NCBI RefSeq assembly: GCF_025506355.1
Contig: NZ_JANZYP010000015.1
Coordinates: 1-64,000, forward strand
DNA length: 64,000 nt
Direction of reading: 5' to 3'
Origin: Sphaerisporangium corydalis
GTDB lineage: Bacteria; Actinomycetota; Actinomycetes; Streptosporangiales; Streptosporangiaceae
Positions within the stretch are counted from its first letter, which is position 1. Each line of letters begins with the position of its first letter. The notes under the pieces were generated by a model that saw only the letters and a list, made by a program, of their open reading frames with translations, searched no databases and was not told the DNA's origin. This document shows positions 16,795-24,613 of this stretch, piece by piece. The translations under genes and the position numbers were made by a program.

Positions 16795-16940
16795 CGCATC
16801 GGACCCATGAACCCACGCATCAGACCCATGGACCCACGCATCAGGCCCGTGAACCCACGCATCAGGCCCGTGGACTTACGCGTCAGACCCGCGAACCCAC
16901 GCATGGGACCCGTAAGCCCAGGCGTCGGACCCGTGAACGC
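16795..16940. repeat. 21-bp minisatellite, seven units, between two operon genes
   Basis: Units of the type GACCCATGAACCCACGCATC follow one another from about 16802 with a 21-bp period. The later units are more diverged. It occupies most of the only large intra-operon gap in the hydrolase block. On the minus strand one frame reads GLMRGFT-like heptads, but it is not in frame with either gene and has no start of its own. Confidence 0.9.
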
Positions 16941-16947
16941 CCCGCCG

Positions 16948-17901
16948 TCACGTCGTGGTCCCGGTGGCGGCCACCAGGTCGGTGGCGACGTCGAGGACGT
17001 GACGGCCCGCGACGGCGGGGAGGCAGCGGCCGGTGACCGGGCCGATCTCCCTGACCCACCGCTCCGGTACGGCGGCCTCGCCGTGCCCTGCCCCTGCGAG
17101 GGCACCGGCGATGGCCGCGGTCGTGTCGGCGTCCCTGCCGAGGTTGGCGGCCGACACCACCGACTCCTCCACCCGCCCGCCGCCCATCAGGTAGCCCGCG
17201 AAGGCCAGGGCGACCGCCTCGGGGGCGAGGTCCGTCCACGGGTAGTGGCGCACGACCACGGCCCGGTACAGCTCGTCGACCGAGTCCGCCGCCACGGCCG
17301 CCCGCAGGTTGCGTGCGGTCCAGGAGTCCACGGGGATCGCGGCGATGCCGGCCTCGGCGACCTCGCCGGGCGCGGCGCCGGTCATGGCCACGGCGACGGC
17401 GGCCGCGACGGCCTGCCCGCCGTACACCCCTTCGCCGCTGTTGCTCACCGCGCCGTCGACGGCCACCAGCCGGGCCGCCTCGCCGGGGTCGCCGGCGGCG
17501 AAGATCCCGTACGGCGCGGCGCGCATGGCCAGGCCGTCGGACCAGCCGTGCTGGTGCCACATCCCCGACAGCGGCGGCTCCAGGCCCCGGCGCAGGGCCT
17601 GGACGGCGCCGAGCTCGGAGAACCCGGCGCCGCGCATCGGGCCGTCGATGCGCGGGATGATCTGCTCGCGGTACGCGCGGGCGACGTCCGCCGAGGTCAT
17701 GGCGGCGCCGTGGGCGCACAGCAGGGACGCGGCGAAGATGGTGTACTCGGTGTCGTCGGTGCCGCCCTGGCCGGGTTCGATCTCAGTGAGCCGTCCCCAG
17801 CGCCGGGCGATCTCCTCGGGGGCGAGGTTCTCGGCGGGCCGCCCGAGGGCGTCGCCGGCCGCCAGGCCGAGCAGGCACCCCCGGGCGCGGGTCAGCCTCA
17901 C
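16948..17901 (-). CDS. ADP-ribosylglycohydrolase-family protein, first paralogue
   Basis: A 317-residue protein beginning at a GTG whose last two bases lie in the stop codon of the binding-protein gene (GTGA overlap). It carries the full motif set: GCLLGLAAGDALGRPAENL (Asp near 17), GGTDDTEYT (Asp 49/50) and LGRDADTTAAIAGALAGAG near residue 275. It is the most typical DraG/ARH-like member of the four and is translationally coupled to the sugar importer, so it probably acts first on the imported ribosyl compound. Cytoplasmic, no signal sequence. Substrate unknown. Confidence 0.9.
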   Translation of the reverse strand: MRLTRARGCLLGLAAGDALGRPAENLAPEEIARRWGRLTEIEPGQGGTDDTEYTIFAASLLCAHGAAMTSADVARAYREQIIPRIDGPMRGAGFSELGAVQALRRGLEPPLSGMWHQHGWSDGLAMRAAPYGIFAAGDPGEAARLVAVDGAVSNSGEGVYGGQAVAAAVAVAMTGAAPGEVAEAGIAAIPVDSWTARNLRAAVAADSVDELYRAVVVRHYPWTDLAPEAVALAFAGYLMGGGRVEESVVSAANLGRDADTTAAIAGALAGAGHGEAAVPERWVREIGPVTGRCLPAVAGRHVLDVATDLVAATGTTT

Positions 17902-19205
17902 TTGCTGTACCGCTCCAGCACCTTGTCGCCCTCGCCGACGAGCGTCGCGGCCACCTGGTCCAGAGTGATCTTGTTCGCGAAGTACTGCTGCAGGGCGGGG
18001 GTGGCGACCTTGGTCTTCCACTCGTCGAACCCGTTCACCCGCAGGTAGGGCGCGACCACCAGGTTCTTGGCCGAGGCGGTCGCCACGTCCCAGCCGTTCT
18101 CCTTGGTCGTCATGGACGGGTCGCTGGCGGCCTTGGTGCTGGTCGGCAGCAGCCAGTCGCCCCTGGCGAGCTTGGCCTGGTTGGCGCTGCCGAGAAAGTA
18201 GGAGATGAACGCCGCCGACTGGTCGGGGTACTTGCTGTCGGCGGCCACCGACAGCGTCTGGGAGGTGGCGCCCTGGTCGGAGCTGGTGCCCTTCAGCGGC
18301 GGGATGGTGATCCACTCGAAGCCGGGCGGGGCCTGCTCCACGACCTGCTGGCGCAGGTAGACCCCGGCGGGCAGCAGGGCGTACTTGCCGGCGTAGAAGC
18401 CGGGGAGCGGGTCGGCGGTGCCCATGCCGAGCGCGGACGGGTCGGCGGACTTGTCCTTGTAGAGCTGGTCGTGGATCCGCTGGAGGACCTCGCGCTCCTC
18501 GGGGCCGACCTTGACCGTCGCCTTGGTGCCGTCGACGGTGAAGAACGTGCCGCCGAAGTTCAGGCCGAGGTTGAGCACCTTGTTGACGGGCGACTTCAGC
18601 GGCCACGCCGTCCCGAAGGCGCCGCCCTTGGTGAGCTTCTTGCTGATCTGGGCGAACTCGTCCCAGGTCCACGGGGTCTCGGGGGTCGGGATGCGCACCT
18701 TCGCCGCGTCGAGGAGCTTCTTGTTGCCGATGATGACCTGCGACTCCTGCAGGAACGGCACGCCGTACACGCCTTGGCCGCCCTTGCCGTCGCCGAAGGT
18801 GACGGTGTCCCAGGCGGGCTGCGGGATGTCGCTCTTCAGCTCAGCGGGCAGCTTCCCGGTGAGGTCCATGAGGTAGCCGCGCGACGCGAAGCCGGCCAGC
18901 GCCGGGGAGTCGTCGTGGATGACGTCCGGCGGGTCGCCCCCCTCGAACGAGGTGACGAGCTGGTCGTTGACGTTGTCCCAGCTCCCCTGCACGTATTCGA
19001 CCTGGGTGCGGGGGTTGGCCTTGTTCCACTCGGCGACGATCTCCTTGTTGGCGGCGATGGACTCCTTCTGCCAGGCCAGGCTCAGGAACTTCAGGGTCAC
19101 GGGCTCGGCCGGGGTGCCGCCGCCGGTGGCGCCGCCCGACGAGCAGCCGGCCGTCAGCACGGCGACCGCGGCCGCCGCCACCGCGAGTGCGGTTCTGGTA
19201 CGCAA
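17898..19205 (-). CDS. ABC transporter substrate-binding lipoprotein (CUT1 type)
   Basis: A 435-residue extracellular solute-binding protein of family 1. The signal peptide ends in the lipobox LTAGC (Cys 21). The mature part has the usual WNKANP, VTSFEGGDPPDV and PWTWDEFAQ stretches. I chose the TTG start at 19205 because AAGGAG lies seven bases upstream and the resulting signal peptide is normal. An ATG at 19289 overlapping the permease stop would add 28 residues and is the alternative. It binds the sugar or glycoside for the two permeases encoded upstream. No ATPase gene is present; actinomycete CUT1 systems normally share a distant MsiK-type ATPase. Confidence 0.9.
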   Translation of the reverse strand: MRTRTALAVAAAAVAVLTAGCSSGGATGGGTPAEPVTLKFLSLAWQKESIAANKEIVAEWNKANPRTQVEYVQGSWDNVNDQLVTSFEGGDPPDVIHDDSPALAGFASRGYLMDLTGKLPAELKSDIPQPAWDTVTFGDGKGGQGVYGVPFLQESQVIIGNKKLLDAAKVRIPTPETPWTWDEFAQISKKLTKGGAFGTAWPLKSPVNKVLNLGLNFGGTFFTVDGTKATVKVGPEEREVLQRIHDQLYKDKSADPSALGMGTADPLPGFYAGKYALLPAGVYLRQQVVEQAPPGFEWITIPPLKGTSSDQGATSQTLSVAADSKYPDQSAAFISYFLGSANQAKLARGDWLLPTSTKAASDPSMTTKENGWDVATASAKNLVVAPYLRVNGFDEWKTKVATPALQQYFANKITLDQVAATLVGEGDKVLERYSK

Positions 19206-19285
19206 GTGGATCTCCTTACGGGTGCTACCGCCGTGGCGTCGCCTGGCTCGGCCCGCCGCGTCCGGTCGAAGGGGCATTGCGGGGG

Positions 19286-20104
19286 TCATCCCTTGACCGC
19301 GCCGGCCATGAGGCCCGACCTGAGCCGTCTCTGGATGATCGCGAAGAACACCAGGCTGGGGATCGTGGCGAGGAGCGCCGCCGCCGCCAGCGGTCCGAGG
19401 CGCACGACGCCCTCCGCGCCGGTGAACTTCACGAGGGTCAGCGGCAGGGTCGCCATTCCCGGGTCTTTCAGGACGACCAGCGCGAACAGGAACTCGTTCC
19501 ACGAGGAGACGAAGGCGAACAGCAGGGTGGCGACGACGCCGGGCGCGAGCAGCGGCGCGACGACCTTCACCAGCGAGCGGATCCGGCCCGCGCCGTCCAC
19601 CGCCGCCGCCTCCTCCAGCTCGCGCGGCACCGAGCGCACGTACCCCTGGAGCATCCACAGCGCGAACGGCAGCGTGAAGGTGACGTGGACGATGGTGAGG
19701 CCCGGCAGGGTGTTCACCAGGTCCAGCCGCCGCAGAACCATGAACAGCGGGATGATGATCAGGATGAACGGGAAGACCTGGCTGACCAGCACCCATCCGA
19801 TCGCGAACCGGTTGACCAGCGAGCGGTGCCTGGCCATGGCGTACGCGGCGGGCAGGGCGAGCACGACGGTCAGCACCGCGCTCGCGACCGCGACCGCCAG
19901 GCTGCGCAGCGCGCTGCCGACGATGTCCTGCTCGCCGAACGCGTCGGCGAAGTTGGACAGGACGGGGTGGCGCGGGATCCACGTGGGGGTGAGGCCCGCC
20001 ATCTCCTGGGAGGTCTTCAGCGCCGTGGACAGCAGCCACACCAGCGGGAATGCCAGGAACACCACGTAGCCCAGCAAAGCGAGGTACTGCAGCGGCCTGC
20101 GCAT
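19286..20104 (-). CDS. Carbohydrate ABC transporter permease (MalG-like)
   Basis: A 272-residue inner-membrane protein with six predicted helices. The EAA loop that contacts the ATPase is VPRELEEAAAVDGAGRIRSL, and SWNEFLFALVVL is typical of the MalG branch. It forms a heterodimer with the MalF-like permease, whose stop codon overlaps its ATG by one base. Together with the lipoprotein it imports the inducing substrate of the LacI-controlled operon. Confidence 0.92.
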   Translation of the reverse strand: MRRPLQYLALLGYVVFLAFPLVWLLSTALKTSQEMAGLTPTWIPRHPVLSNFADAFGEQDIVGSALRSLAVAVASAVLTVVLALPAAYAMARHRSLVNRFAIGWVLVSQVFPFILIIIPLFMVLRRLDLVNTLPGLTIVHVTFTLPFALWMLQGYVRSVPRELEEAAAVDGAGRIRSLVKVVAPLLAPGVVATLLFAFVSSWNEFLFALVVLKDPGMATLPLTLVKFTGAEGVVRLGPLAAAALLATIPSLVFFAIIQRRLRSGLMAGAVKG

Positions 20105-21030
20105 CAGCCCACCTCCCTCATCTGCCGCCACAGGTAGACGCCCAGCACGGCCAGCACGACGATCACGATGGCGACGCCGAGGGTGGCGGCGTACCCGAAG
20201 AAGCCGTAGCGGAAGGCCTCCTCGTAGGCGAAGAGCATCGGCAGGCGGGTCTGCCCGCCGGGGCCGCCCTGGGTCAGGACGTAGACCAGGCCGAACTGGT
20301 TGATGTTCCAGACGAAGTCCAGGGAGGTGATCGTCACGATGACCGGGCGGAGCTGCGGCAGCGTGATGTTCCAGAAGCGGCGCCAGGTCGAGGCGCCGTC
20401 CATGTGGCCGGCCTCGTACAGTTCCTTCGGCACGCCCTGGAGGCCGGCGAGCAGCACGACGGTGGTCTGCGGCATGCCCGTCCAGACGCCGACGACGATC
20501 ACGGCGGGCAGCGCGACGGAGAAGTCGTTGAGCCAGTCGACGTCGTGGCTCAGCAGGCCGAGGTCGGTCAGGACGCTGTTGAGTATCCCGGCGTTCGGGT
20601 GGTAGACCAGCCGCCACATCAGGCCGATGACGACCGGCGGCATGGCCCACGGCACCAGGACCAGCACCCGGGCGAACGCGCGGAACCGCAGGTTCTCGTT
20701 GAGCAGCAGCGCCAGCCCGAGCGAGGCGGCGAACTGCAGGACGGTCACCGAGACCGCCCAGATCATGCCGATGCGGAACGACGCCCAGAAGTCCCCGTCG
20801 GTCAGCAGGTCGCCGAAGTTGGCCAGGCCCACGAACGAGGTCTCGGCGTTGCGGCCGGACCTGGCGTCGGTGAAGGCGAGGAAGACGCCGTACAGCAGCG
20901 GACCGACGCTGAAGACCAGGACCGGCACCAGCGCGGGCAGCATCAGGATGAGCGTCTCGCGCCCCTGGCGGCCGGTCCGAGGTGTGCGGCGGGCGGGGGG
21001 CGTCCGGGTCCGTTCGGCGGTGAGGGTCAT
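20104..21030 (-). CDS. Carbohydrate ABC transporter permease (MalF-like)
   Basis: A 308-residue membrane protein. The hydrophobic N-terminus LILMLPALVPVLVFSVGPLLY and the EAA loop VPKELYEAGHMDGASTWRRF identify the MalF/UgpA branch of CUT1 permeases. Its ATG overlaps the lacI stop (ATGA), so repressor and importer are translationally coupled. This unusual repressor-first order allows strong feedback control of the whole operon. Confidence 0.92.
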   Translation of the reverse strand: MTLTAERTRTPPARRTPRTGRQGRETLILMLPALVPVLVFSVGPLLYGVFLAFTDARSGRNAETSFVGLANFGDLLTDGDFWASFRIGMIWAVSVTVLQFAASLGLALLLNENLRFRAFARVLVLVPWAMPPVVIGLMWRLVYHPNAGILNSVLTDLGLLSHDVDWLNDFSVALPAVIVVGVWTGMPQTTVVLLAGLQGVPKELYEAGHMDGASTWRRFWNITLPQLRPVIVTITSLDFVWNINQFGLVYVLTQGGPGGQTRLPMLFAYEEAFRYGFFGYAATLGVAIVIVVLAVLGVYLWRQMREVG

Positions 21031-22040
21031 GGGGTCTCCTCTCCGGTGGTTGAGGCGCGTACCACGAGCCGGGGTTCCACGGTGACCACGCGGGGCGCGC
21101 GGCGGCCGTTGTCCAGCCGGTCGAGCAGCAGCTCGGCGGCGGCGCGCCCGCGCTCGGCCGAGCCCATCGAGACGCTGGTCAGCGCGGGCCAGGCGATCGT
21201 GGCGAGGTCGGTGTCGTCCATGCCGGCGACCGCGACGTCCTGCGGCACCCGCCGGCCGGCCCGCCGCAGGACGTCGAGCGCCCCGAGCGCGATCAGGTCG
21301 TTGGCGCACAGCAGCGCGTCCAGGTCCGGCTCCCGTTCGAGCAGCCGGGCCACCGCGCGGGCGCCGTCGGTGCGGTAGAAGTCGCCGACCTCGACGAGGG
21401 AGGGGTCGTACGGCAGGCCGAGCGCGGGCAGCGCCTCGGCGTAGGCGGCCGAGCGTGCGGCGCCGGGGACGGTGTCCACCGGGCCGTTGACGAAGCCGAT
21501 CCGCCGGCGGCCCAGGGCGTGCAGGTGGCCGACGGCCAGGCGCACGCCCTTTCGGGAGTCGGTGCGCACGTTGTCCACCGGGGTGCCCTCGGGCACCGAG
21601 CCGATGATCACGATCGGCGCGCGGGCCGCGGCGAACATGTTCAGGTGCTCGGCGGTCACCCGTAGCGGCACCATGATCAGCCCGTCGATGTACCGCTCCC
21701 CCAGGCCGCGCAGCACGTCGATCTCGTCGGCCTCGTCCACGTTGGTGGAGTGCAGGACGAGCCGGTAGCCGGCCGCCTTGAACAGCGGCTGGATCTCGCG
21801 GATCATCGCCAGGTACACCGGGTTGCCGATGTCGGCCATCGCGAAGCCGAGCTGGTTGCTGCGCCGCGACTTCAGCGACCTGGCGGCCGAGTTCGGGACG
21901 TAGCCGAGCTCGCGGGCGGCGCTCATCACGCGGCGCTCGGTGTCGGCCTTGGTGGGCAGGCCGTTGAGCACGCGGGACACCGAGGCGATGGACACTCCGG
22001 CGCGCTGGGCGATCGTCGTGATCGTCGGCCCGTCGCTCAT
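21027..22040 (-). CDS. LacI-family repressor of the ribosyl operon
   Basis: A 337-residue regulator. The N-terminal HTH reads TITTIAQRAGVSIASVSRVLNG (residues 6-27) and the hinge helix is NSAARSLKSRRS. The periplasmic-binding-protein-like effector domain follows (FAMADIGNPVYLAMIREI onward). It is the first gene of an eleven-gene minus-strand operon and lies directly behind two perfect GTAAACGTTTAC palindromes, the standard LacI/GalR-type operator core, so autoregulation is very likely. The effector should be the imported sugar moiety. GAGGTG lies five bases ahead of the ATG. Confidence 0.93.
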   Translation of the reverse strand: MSDGPTITTIAQRAGVSIASVSRVLNGLPTKADTERRVMSAARELGYVPNSAARSLKSRRSNQLGFAMADIGNPVYLAMIREIQPLFKAAGYRLVLHSTNVDEADEIDVLRGLGERYIDGLIMVPLRVTAEHLNMFAAARAPIVIIGSVPEGTPVDNVRTDSRKGVRLAVGHLHALGRRRIGFVNGPVDTVPGAARSAAYAEALPALGLPYDPSLVEVGDFYRTDGARAVARLLEREPDLDALLCANDLIALGALDVLRRAGRRVPQDVAVAGMDDTDLATIAWPALTSVSMGSAERGRAAAELLLDRLDNGRRAPRVVTVEPRLVVRASTTGEETP

Positions 22041-22068
22041 GTGTCACCTCGGTACTCGGGGGCGTACG

Positions 22069-22080
22069 GTAAACGTTTAC
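22069..22080. promoter_or_regulatory. LacI-type operator, proximal copy
   Basis: GTAAACGTTTAC, a perfect 12-bp palindrome with central CG, lies 29 bp upstream of the lacI start. Confidence 0.85.
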
Positions 22081-22101
22081 AGTTGGGGATGGCGGGTTTC
22101 T

Positions 22102-22113
22102 GTAAACGTTTAC
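22102..22113. promoter_or_regulatory. LacI-type operator, distal copy
   Basis: A second identical GTAAACGTTTAC lies exactly 33 bp from the first, about three helical turns, so two repressor dimers could sit on the same DNA face and bind cooperatively or as a tetramer. Confidence 0.85.
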
Positions 22114-22246
22114 TGGATGAGGGAATGTAACACGCACGACACATCCAGCGTCAAGTCACGATGCGGTAAAACACCCCAAAAACGGGACCGGTCAGGGTCG
22201 TGTCGGGCGTTCCTGACGGGCGTGCTCGCGCCTGAGGTCGTCCGCG

Positions 22247-23101
22247 TCAGTGCGAGTGGGGGGCGACCAGCGGCGGGTGATCCCTGAGCCAGGCCAGGCG
22301 CTCGCGGCTCTCGTCGTCCATGGGCGTGTAGACGACCATGCGGGTCTCCGGCGGCGAGGAGAGCGCCATGCTCGTGGAGGTGACGCGTATCGGGCCCAGC
22401 GTCGAGGGCTGGAAGATCTTCATTCGCGTGCCGGGCCTGGCGACCTCGTGGTCGGCCCACATCTTCGCGAAGCTCGGGCTCGCCGCCGACAGCCTGCGGA
22501 CGAAGTCCACCCAGGACGGCTCGCCGAGGTGGCGGACGAACGCGGCGCGCAGCGTGGCCACCATCAGGGGCTTCTCGATGTCCTGGTTCCGCACGGGATT
22601 GCAGCACTCCGGGCACGTGAAGCACTGCCAGATGGCGTTGCGCTCCGGCGGGGGCCCCGACACCAGGACCGAGAAGAGCGAGGCGTACGCGTCGTTCCAC
22701 GCGAGCAGGTCGTACCGGCTGTTGTAGACGCAGGCGGGCAACGGGTCGAGGTTGTTCAGGATCGTGCGCACCTCGGGCTCCAGCGCGCCGCAGGACCCGT
22801 CCTGCGGCGCCTCGGGCACGTCGGCCAGCCGGTACAGGTGCTCGCGCTCGGCCGCGTCGAGCTTGAGCGTGCGCGCGATGGAGTTCAGCACCTGCACGCT
22901 CGCGTTGATCCGCCGGCCCTGCTCCAGCCAGGTGTACCAGGTGACGCCGACCCCCGCGAGCTGGGCCACCTCCTCCCGCCGCAACCCCGGCGTGCGGCGG
23001 CGAAGGCCCGGCGGCAGCCCCACCTGGGCGGGCGTCAGGCGCTCCCGGCGGCTACGGAGGAAGGCCGCGAGCTCGTCCCGTCTGGGCGCCGTCGTGGTCA
23101 C
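22247..23101 (-). CDS. XRE-family regulator with MmyB-like sensor domain
   Basis: A 284-residue protein. The N-terminal HTH region contains GLRREEVAQLAGVGVTWYTWLEQGR (residues ~34-58 span), the hallmark of the MmyB-like regulators that are common in actinomycetes. The C-terminal domain (DPLPACVYNSRYDLLAWNDA) is a PAS-like fold that binds small hydrophobic ligands in studied members. An unusual cysteine cluster, CFTCPECC, sits in that domain and could bind metal or respond to redox. It is divergent from a DHA2 MFS exporter with about 100 bp between, so it probably controls that exporter. Confidence 0.85.
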   Translation of the reverse strand: MTTTAPRRDELAAFLRSRRERLTPAQVGLPPGLRRRTPGLRREEVAQLAGVGVTWYTWLEQGRRINASVQVLNSIARTLKLDAAEREHLYRLADVPEAPQDGSCGALEPEVRTILNNLDPLPACVYNSRYDLLAWNDAYASLFSVLVSGPPPERNAIWQCFTCPECCNPVRNQDIEKPLMVATLRAAFVRHLGEPSWVDFVRRLSAASPSFAKMWADHEVARPGTRMKIFQPSTLGPIRVTSTSMALSSPPETRMVVYTPMDDESRERLAWLRDHPPLVAPHSH

Positions 23102-23143
23102 CCGTCCATACTGACGGAGGCCGGGCGGCCGTGCCAGGTGGTG

Positions 23144-23153
23144 CTGGTACCAG
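23144..23153. promoter_or_regulatory. Palindrome between regulator and MFS gene
   Basis: CTGGTACCAG is a perfect 10-bp palindrome within a longer imperfect one (TGCTG...CAGCA). It lies centrally in the divergent intergenic region and is a candidate operator for the MmyB-like regulator. Confidence 0.4.
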
Positions 23154-23203
23154 GATCAGCAGGCTCTCGTTACCCGTATCCGATGGCCGCCACCCTTGGT
23201 GGC

Positions 23204-24613
23204 ATGACCTCCGCAGCAACACTCTCCCCCGCCGGCCGGCGGGCCCGGCCGGACCGGCGGAGCCCTGGATGGGTGCTCGCCGTCATCCTCGCCGGCCAGT
23301 TCATGGCGATCCTGGACGTGTCGATCGTCAACGTCGCCGCCCCCACGATACGCACCGACCTCGGCACGTCAGGCTCGGGCCTGCAGCTGATCATCTCGGG
23401 TTACACGATCGCGTACGCCATGCTGCTCATCACCGGCGCCCGGCTGGGCGGGCTGTCCGGCCCGCGCCGGCTGTTCCTGCTCGGGCTGGCCCTGTTCACC
23501 GCCGCGTCGCTGGCCTGCGGGCTCGCCGGGTCGGAGGGCCTGCTCATCGCGTTCCGCCTGGTCCAGGGCGCCGGCGCCGCGCTCATGGTGCCCCAGGTGC
23601 TCAGCATCATCCAGCTCCAGTTCGAGGGCGTCTCCCGGGCCAAGGCGCTCGGCGCCTACTCGGCCGTCCTCGCGGGCGCGATCGTCGTGGGCCAGGTGCT
23701 CGGCGGCGTGCTGGTCTCCGCCGACCTGTTCGGCACCGGCTGGCGCCCGGTCTTCCTGGTCAACGTGCCCATCGGCCTGGCCCTGCTGGTCGTCGGCTCG
23801 CGGCTGCTGCCCGCCGACCACGTCCGCCGCGAGCAGGGGGTCGACCTGCCGGGACTGGTCATCCTGTCGGTGGCGGTGTCCCTGCTGGTGGTCCCGCTGG
23901 TCCTCGGGCACGAGCAGGGCTGGCCGGCGTGGGGCTGGTGGTCGATGGCGGCCAGCGTCGTGCTCATCGGCGCCTTCGTCCTCGTGGAGCGCCGCGCCCG
24001 CCACCCCCTGATCCCCGGACGCCTGCTGCGCGCCCCCGGCCTGGTCCCCGCCGCTCTCGCGATCTTCGGGGCGATGACCACCTGGGGCGGGTTCCTGTTC
24101 ACCCTCGGCCTGTACCTGCAGGGCGGGCTCGGGGACGGGCCGCTGCGCGCCGGCCTGACCTTCGTCCCCGGCGCGGCGGGCTTCGCGATCGCCAGCCTGA
24201 ACTGGCGGCGCCTGCCCGCGCGGCTGCACCGCAAGATGATCCTCGCCGGGTACGTCCTGGCGGCCCTCGGCTACCTCGGCATCTCGATCGCCCTCGGGAG
24301 CGGCGGTCGGGGCGAGCCGATGCTGGAGATCCTCCTCCTGCTGACCGGGCTCGGCCTCGGGGCGGCGTACAGCCCGCTGTTCACCGTCGCGCTCGCGGGC
24401 GTGGCCCCCGAGGACGCGCCGGACGCCAGCGGGCTGATGAGCATGACGCTCCAGCTCGGGCAGGTGGTCGGGGTGGCGACGTTCGGCTCTCTGTTCCTGA
24501 GCCTGCTGCCCTCGTCCGACGCGATCGGGGTCACCGACCTCGGGCTCGCGGCCCTCGCCCTGGCGGCGGGCGCGTGCACCCTGCCGCTGCTCCGCAAGGG
24601 CGGCCGGGGCTAG
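23204..24613 (+). CDS. MFS multidrug exporter (DHA2/EmrB-like)
   Basis: A 469-residue transporter. The first helix contains the antiporter-family signature QFMAILDVSIVNVAAPTI, and motif A-like ARLGGLSGPRRLF and motif C (AGAIVVGQVLGGVL) follow. It appears to have 13 to 14 helices. Members export drugs or endogenous antibiotics by proton antiport. An ATG at 23183 would add seven residues; neither start has a good ribosome-binding site. The stop overlaps the stop of the convergent GNAT gene. Confidence 0.85.
   Translation: MTSAATLSPAGRRARPDRRSPGWVLAVILAGQFMAILDVSIVNVAAPTIRTDLGTSGSGLQLIISGYTIAYAMLLITGARLGGLSGPRRLFLLGLALFTAASLACGLAGSEGLLIAFRLVQGAGAALMVPQVLSIIQLQFEGVSRAKALGAYSAVLAGAIVVGQVLGGVLVSADLFGTGWRPVFLVNVPIGLALLVVGSRLLPADHVRREQGVDLPGLVILSVAVSLLVVPLVLGHEQGWPAWGWWSMAASVVLIGAFVLVERRARHPLIPGRLLRAPGLVPAALAIFGAMTTWGGFLFTLGLYLQGGLGDGPLRAGLTFVPGAAGFAIASLNWRRLPARLHRKMILAGYVLAALGYLGISIALGSGGRGEPMLEILLLLTGLGLGAAYSPLFTVALAGVAPEDAPDASGLMSMTLQLGQVVGVATFGSLFLSLLPSSDAIGVTDLGLAALALAAGACTLPLLRKGGRG

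Noticed and set aside
16779-17105. Minus-strand frame with GLMRGFT heptads over the 21-bp repeat
   Set aside because: Out of frame with both neighbours, overlaps the end of the first hydrolase and has no start signal.
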